DNA of 64,000 nt from Candidatus Eremiobacterota bacterium. Its GTDB lineage: Bacteria > Vulcanimicrobiota > CADAWZ01 > Ess09-12. The position numbers were made by a program, and so were the translations under genes. Below are positions 62,587-64,000 of this stretch, piece after piece. Under the pieces are notes generated by a model that saw only the letters and a program-made list of their open reading frames with translations, made no database searches and had not been told where the DNA came from. Positions within the stretch are counted from its first letter, which is position 1, and every line of letters starts with the position of its first letter. The stretch covers positions 210,235-274,234 of the forward strand of contig JAVHLM010000007.1 in NCBI GenBank assembly GCA_031082125.1. Reading direction: 5' to 3'.

Positions 62587-63540
62587 CTACTTCCTGGGGT
62601 GGCACTCCTTATAGACTTCTCTCATGCGCTTCATTGATATGTTGGTATATATCTGCGTGGTGGAGAGATTTTCGTGTCCAAGGAGCTCCTTGATGGTCAT
62701 CAGGTCTGATCCGCCCTCAAGGAGGTGAGTCGCAAAGGAATGGCGGAGCGTGTGGGGTGAGGCCACCTTGTTGATGCCGGACTTTCTAAGGTGTTTCGAA
62801 AACATATATTGCACGGCTCGGACCGTGAGTCGAACATTTTTTCTACTCACCATGACCGCATTCGAACGTATTTTTGGGCGAATCAGCAGGTAGGCCTTCA
62901 GCGCTGCGATAGCGGATTGGTTCATCAGGACAAGGCGCTGCTTGTTGCCTTTGCCGGTGACACGGATCATCATGTTGTCAAAATCGATGTCTTCAAGATT
63001 GAGGCCGGTGAGCTCGCTGATCCGCATCCCCGTCGCGTAAAAAAGCTCCATAATGGCATGGTTTCGAAAAAATATGAATTTGTCCTCGGGTGTCTGTGGC
63101 GTGGAAGCCTTTTCCTGAAGGGGCTCGTCTTCGGTGGCGTCGAGCAGTATTTCAACTTCTTTTTCATTGAGAACGCGGGGAAGATGCTTTTCAAGCTTCG
63201 CGCACTTGATCTCGGCAACAGGAGAGGTTTCGATGTAGCCCTCCTTTTTAAGGAAGCGGAAATAGGATTTCAGTGTTGCCAGCTTCCTGTTGAGGGCCTT
63301 TGAGGAATAACGGAGCTTTACTTTCAGGTAAGTGAGAAATTCCCTTATGGTCCGCTCATCGATGGTGGCAAGGGTAAGTTCCTGCTCGAAGTGCGGAGCG
63401 AAGAATTTGAAGAAGATCGAGAGGTCATGCTGATATTCCTTAAGGGTCCGGGGAGAGAGGTTTCTTTCCACGGAGAGGTAGTTTATGAAGTCATCCCGGT
63501 AATAGTATCTCAGTGCCTCTATTTTTTTCCCCTGCTCCAC
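62587..63540 (-). CDS. Tyrosine recombinase, XerC/XerD family (GTG start)
   Basis: This 317-residue recombinase has an N-terminal SAM-like DNA-binding domain (residues 10-105: NYLSVERNLSPRTLKEYQHD) and a catalytic domain with R173 (GMRISELTG), H263-x-x-R266 (HTLRH), H289 and nucleophile Y298 (TTQIYTNI), so all catalytic residues are present. It is the usual size for chromosome dimer resolution, but whether it is XerC or XerD is not clear from sequence. The start is GTG with AGGAG about 12 bases upstream. Hairpins and a tandem repeat lie beyond its 5' end. Confidence 0.92.
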   Translation of the reverse strand: MEQGKKIEALRYYYRDDFINYLSVERNLSPRTLKEYQHDLSIFFKFFAPHFEQELTLATIDERTIREFLTYLKVKLRYSSKALNRKLATLKSYFRFLKKEGYIETSPVAEIKCAKLEKHLPRVLNEKEVEILLDATEDEPLQEKASTPQTPEDKFIFFRNHAIMELFYATGMRISELTGLNLEDIDFDNMMIRVTGKGNKQRLVLMNQSAIAALKAYLLIRPKIRSNAVMVSRKNVRLTVRAVQYMFSKHLRKSGINKVASPHTLRHSFATHLLEGGSDLMTIKELLGHENLSTTQIYTNISMKRMREVYKECHPRK

Positions 63541-63703
63541 GAAGTGCCGCGCTCCTTCCAGGCTCGTCTGCGGCAGCAGGCCTGCCGTGATAGATAGTAT
63601 TTCATGAAAAGGGGGAATCTCCTGCTTTTTCCATGGCGGCGGGGCAATGGCTGAAATGGCTTATTCGCGAGGTTTTTCTTTTATCTGTTTTGGCATGGTG
63701 TTT

Positions 63704-63774
63704 CGTCAAATGTATGTTTGACGACATTGCCTGCTGGATTCTTTTACTCGGTGTCGGGCAACGTCGTCAAACAT
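63704..63774. repeat. Overlapping hairpins built on CGTCAAA
   Basis: CGTCAAA (63704-63710) and TTTGACG (63717-63723) form a 7-bp hairpin with a 6-base loop. ATGTTTGACGACATTGCC (63714-63731) also pairs with GGCAACGTCGTCAAACAT (63757-63774) with one mismatch, enclosing a 25-base loop. The two structures share one arm, so they are mutually exclusive. The length resembles a recombination or transposon end, but no core site is proven. Confidence 0.8.
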
Positions 63775-63778
63775 AAGG

Positions 63779-63947
63779 GGCGTTGCTACCTGGTTCACAG
63801 CGGGGTTTTAGCACTTGGTTTGGCATACGAGGCGTTGCTACCTGCTTCACAGCGGGGTTTTAGCACTTGGTTTGGCATACGAGGCGTTGCTACCTGGTTC
63901 ACAGTGGGGTTTTAGCACTTGGTTTGGCATACGAGGCGTTGCTACCT
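63779..63947. repeat. Tandem direct repeat, 52-bp unit, three copies plus a partial
   Basis: Units at 63779-63830, 63831-63882 and 63883-63934 begin GGCGTTGCTACCTG and include GGGGTTTTAGCACTTGG and TTTGGCATACGA. A partial fourth begins at 63935. Only single-base differences separate the copies (TGGTTC/TGCTTC; CAGCGG/CAGTGG). There are no variable spacers, so this is not a CRISPR array. Confidence 0.95.
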
Positions 63948-64000
63948 GTGTATTCCAGCCAATTCGATCACTCATTCCAGACGATCCCGATCAGGGATTC

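Larger units (their letters stand above)
63541..64000. other. Non-coding region at window end
   Basis: About 460 bases lack a credible gene. They contain two alternative hairpins built from CGTCAAA words (63704-63774) and a tandem 52-bp repeat (63779-63947). A short open frame at 63718-63915 crosses the repeats, whose period is not a multiple of three, and has no ribosome-binding site. The remainder, 63948-64000, shows nothing recognisable. Confidence 0.75.

Noticed and set aside
63704..63774. Integron attC site
   Set aside because: Arm sizes loosely fit, but I could not identify a clear paired GTTRRRY/RYYYAAC core, and there is no integrase of the IntI type visible. Kept only as an unclassified hairpin.
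63718..63915. 65-residue ORF through the 52-bp repeats
   Set aside because: The repeat period is not a multiple of three, so each copy is read in a different frame, and no ribosome-binding site is present.
63779..63947. CRISPR array
   Set aside because: The 52-bp units are directly adjacent with no variable spacers, and no cas genes are seen.
1..64000. tRNA or rRNA genes
   Set aside because: Gaps are short, and no cloverleaf with a conserved TTC-arm or CCA end was recognised by eye. A tRNA search tool would settle this.

Overview
This window is a GC-rich bacterial chromosome segment. It is densely coded and almost entirely on the plus strand, with short gaps and many 1-4 base gene overlaps. 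No tRNA, rRNA, prophage, insertion sequence or CRISPR array is visible. The left end follows a gene order typical of Terrabacteria-type genomes: spc and alpha ribosomal operons, rplQ, an ECF transporter module, then truA. Hfq, HslV, an epimerase for diaminopimelate, a class C penicillin-binding protein, type IV pilus-like parts, and a ferredoxin-dependent 2-oxoacid oxidoreductase point to a free-living, probably anaerobic or facultative bacterium. Serine/threonine kinase and FHA proteins and several multi-domain sensor kinases suggest a poorly cultured, signalling-rich lineage. A deep candidate phylum near Eremiobacterota or Armatimonadota is a guess that the sequence alone cannot prove.

Layout. 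1-8976: rplE (partial), rpsN, rpsH, rplF, rplR, rpsE, rplO, secY, adk, map, infA, rpmJ, rpsM, rpsK, rpsD, rpoA, rplQ, with rpmD missing. 9016-12432: ecfA1, ecfA2, ecfT, truA. 12479-20209: a CHASE2 receptor serine/threonine kinase, a small low-complexity protein, an HD-domain protein, an amino-acid permease, a secreted FecR-domain protein and a D-Ala-D-Ala carboxypeptidase. 20262-27253: a glycosyltransferase, GTP-type PEP carboxykinase, an ATP-grasp enzyme, aspartate kinase and a second GT-B glycosyltransferase. 27254-37560: a palindromic repeat element, a secreted protein, a pseudokinase fused to a PilM-like ATPase, an RNA methylase, a TIGR02757 protein, a two-component pair, a ferredoxin-like protein, a PilX-like pilin-related protein and a TPR-FHA protein. 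37563-50502: dprA, topA, trmFO, hslV, a PAS histidine kinase, mutS, a GAF-GGDEF cyclase, mutL, hfq. 50507-61955: dapF, a P-loop ATPase, korD-korA-korB-korC, a fused radical SAM protein, a large hybrid sensor kinase and rng. 61968-64000: a disordered protein and a Xer-type recombinase on the minus strand, then a non-coding region with hairpins and a 52-bp tandem repeat.

How the genes fit together. Translation, secretion and transcription are served by the left block, and DNA uptake and repair by dprA, topA, mutS and mutL. LysC and DapF both serve lysine and diaminopimelate synthesis. KorDABC and the ferredoxin-like protein indicate low-potential electron chemistry. The CHASE2 kinase, the TPR-FHA protein and the pseudokinase-PilM fusion suggest that phospho-threonine signalling may be linked to type IV pilus-like surface machinery. 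That link is inference. The most unusual single gene is the pseudokinase-PilM fusion at 28261-30375. The most unusual non-coding features are the long palindrome at 27403-27512, whose arm recurs in the terminator at 23597, and the repeat region after 63700.
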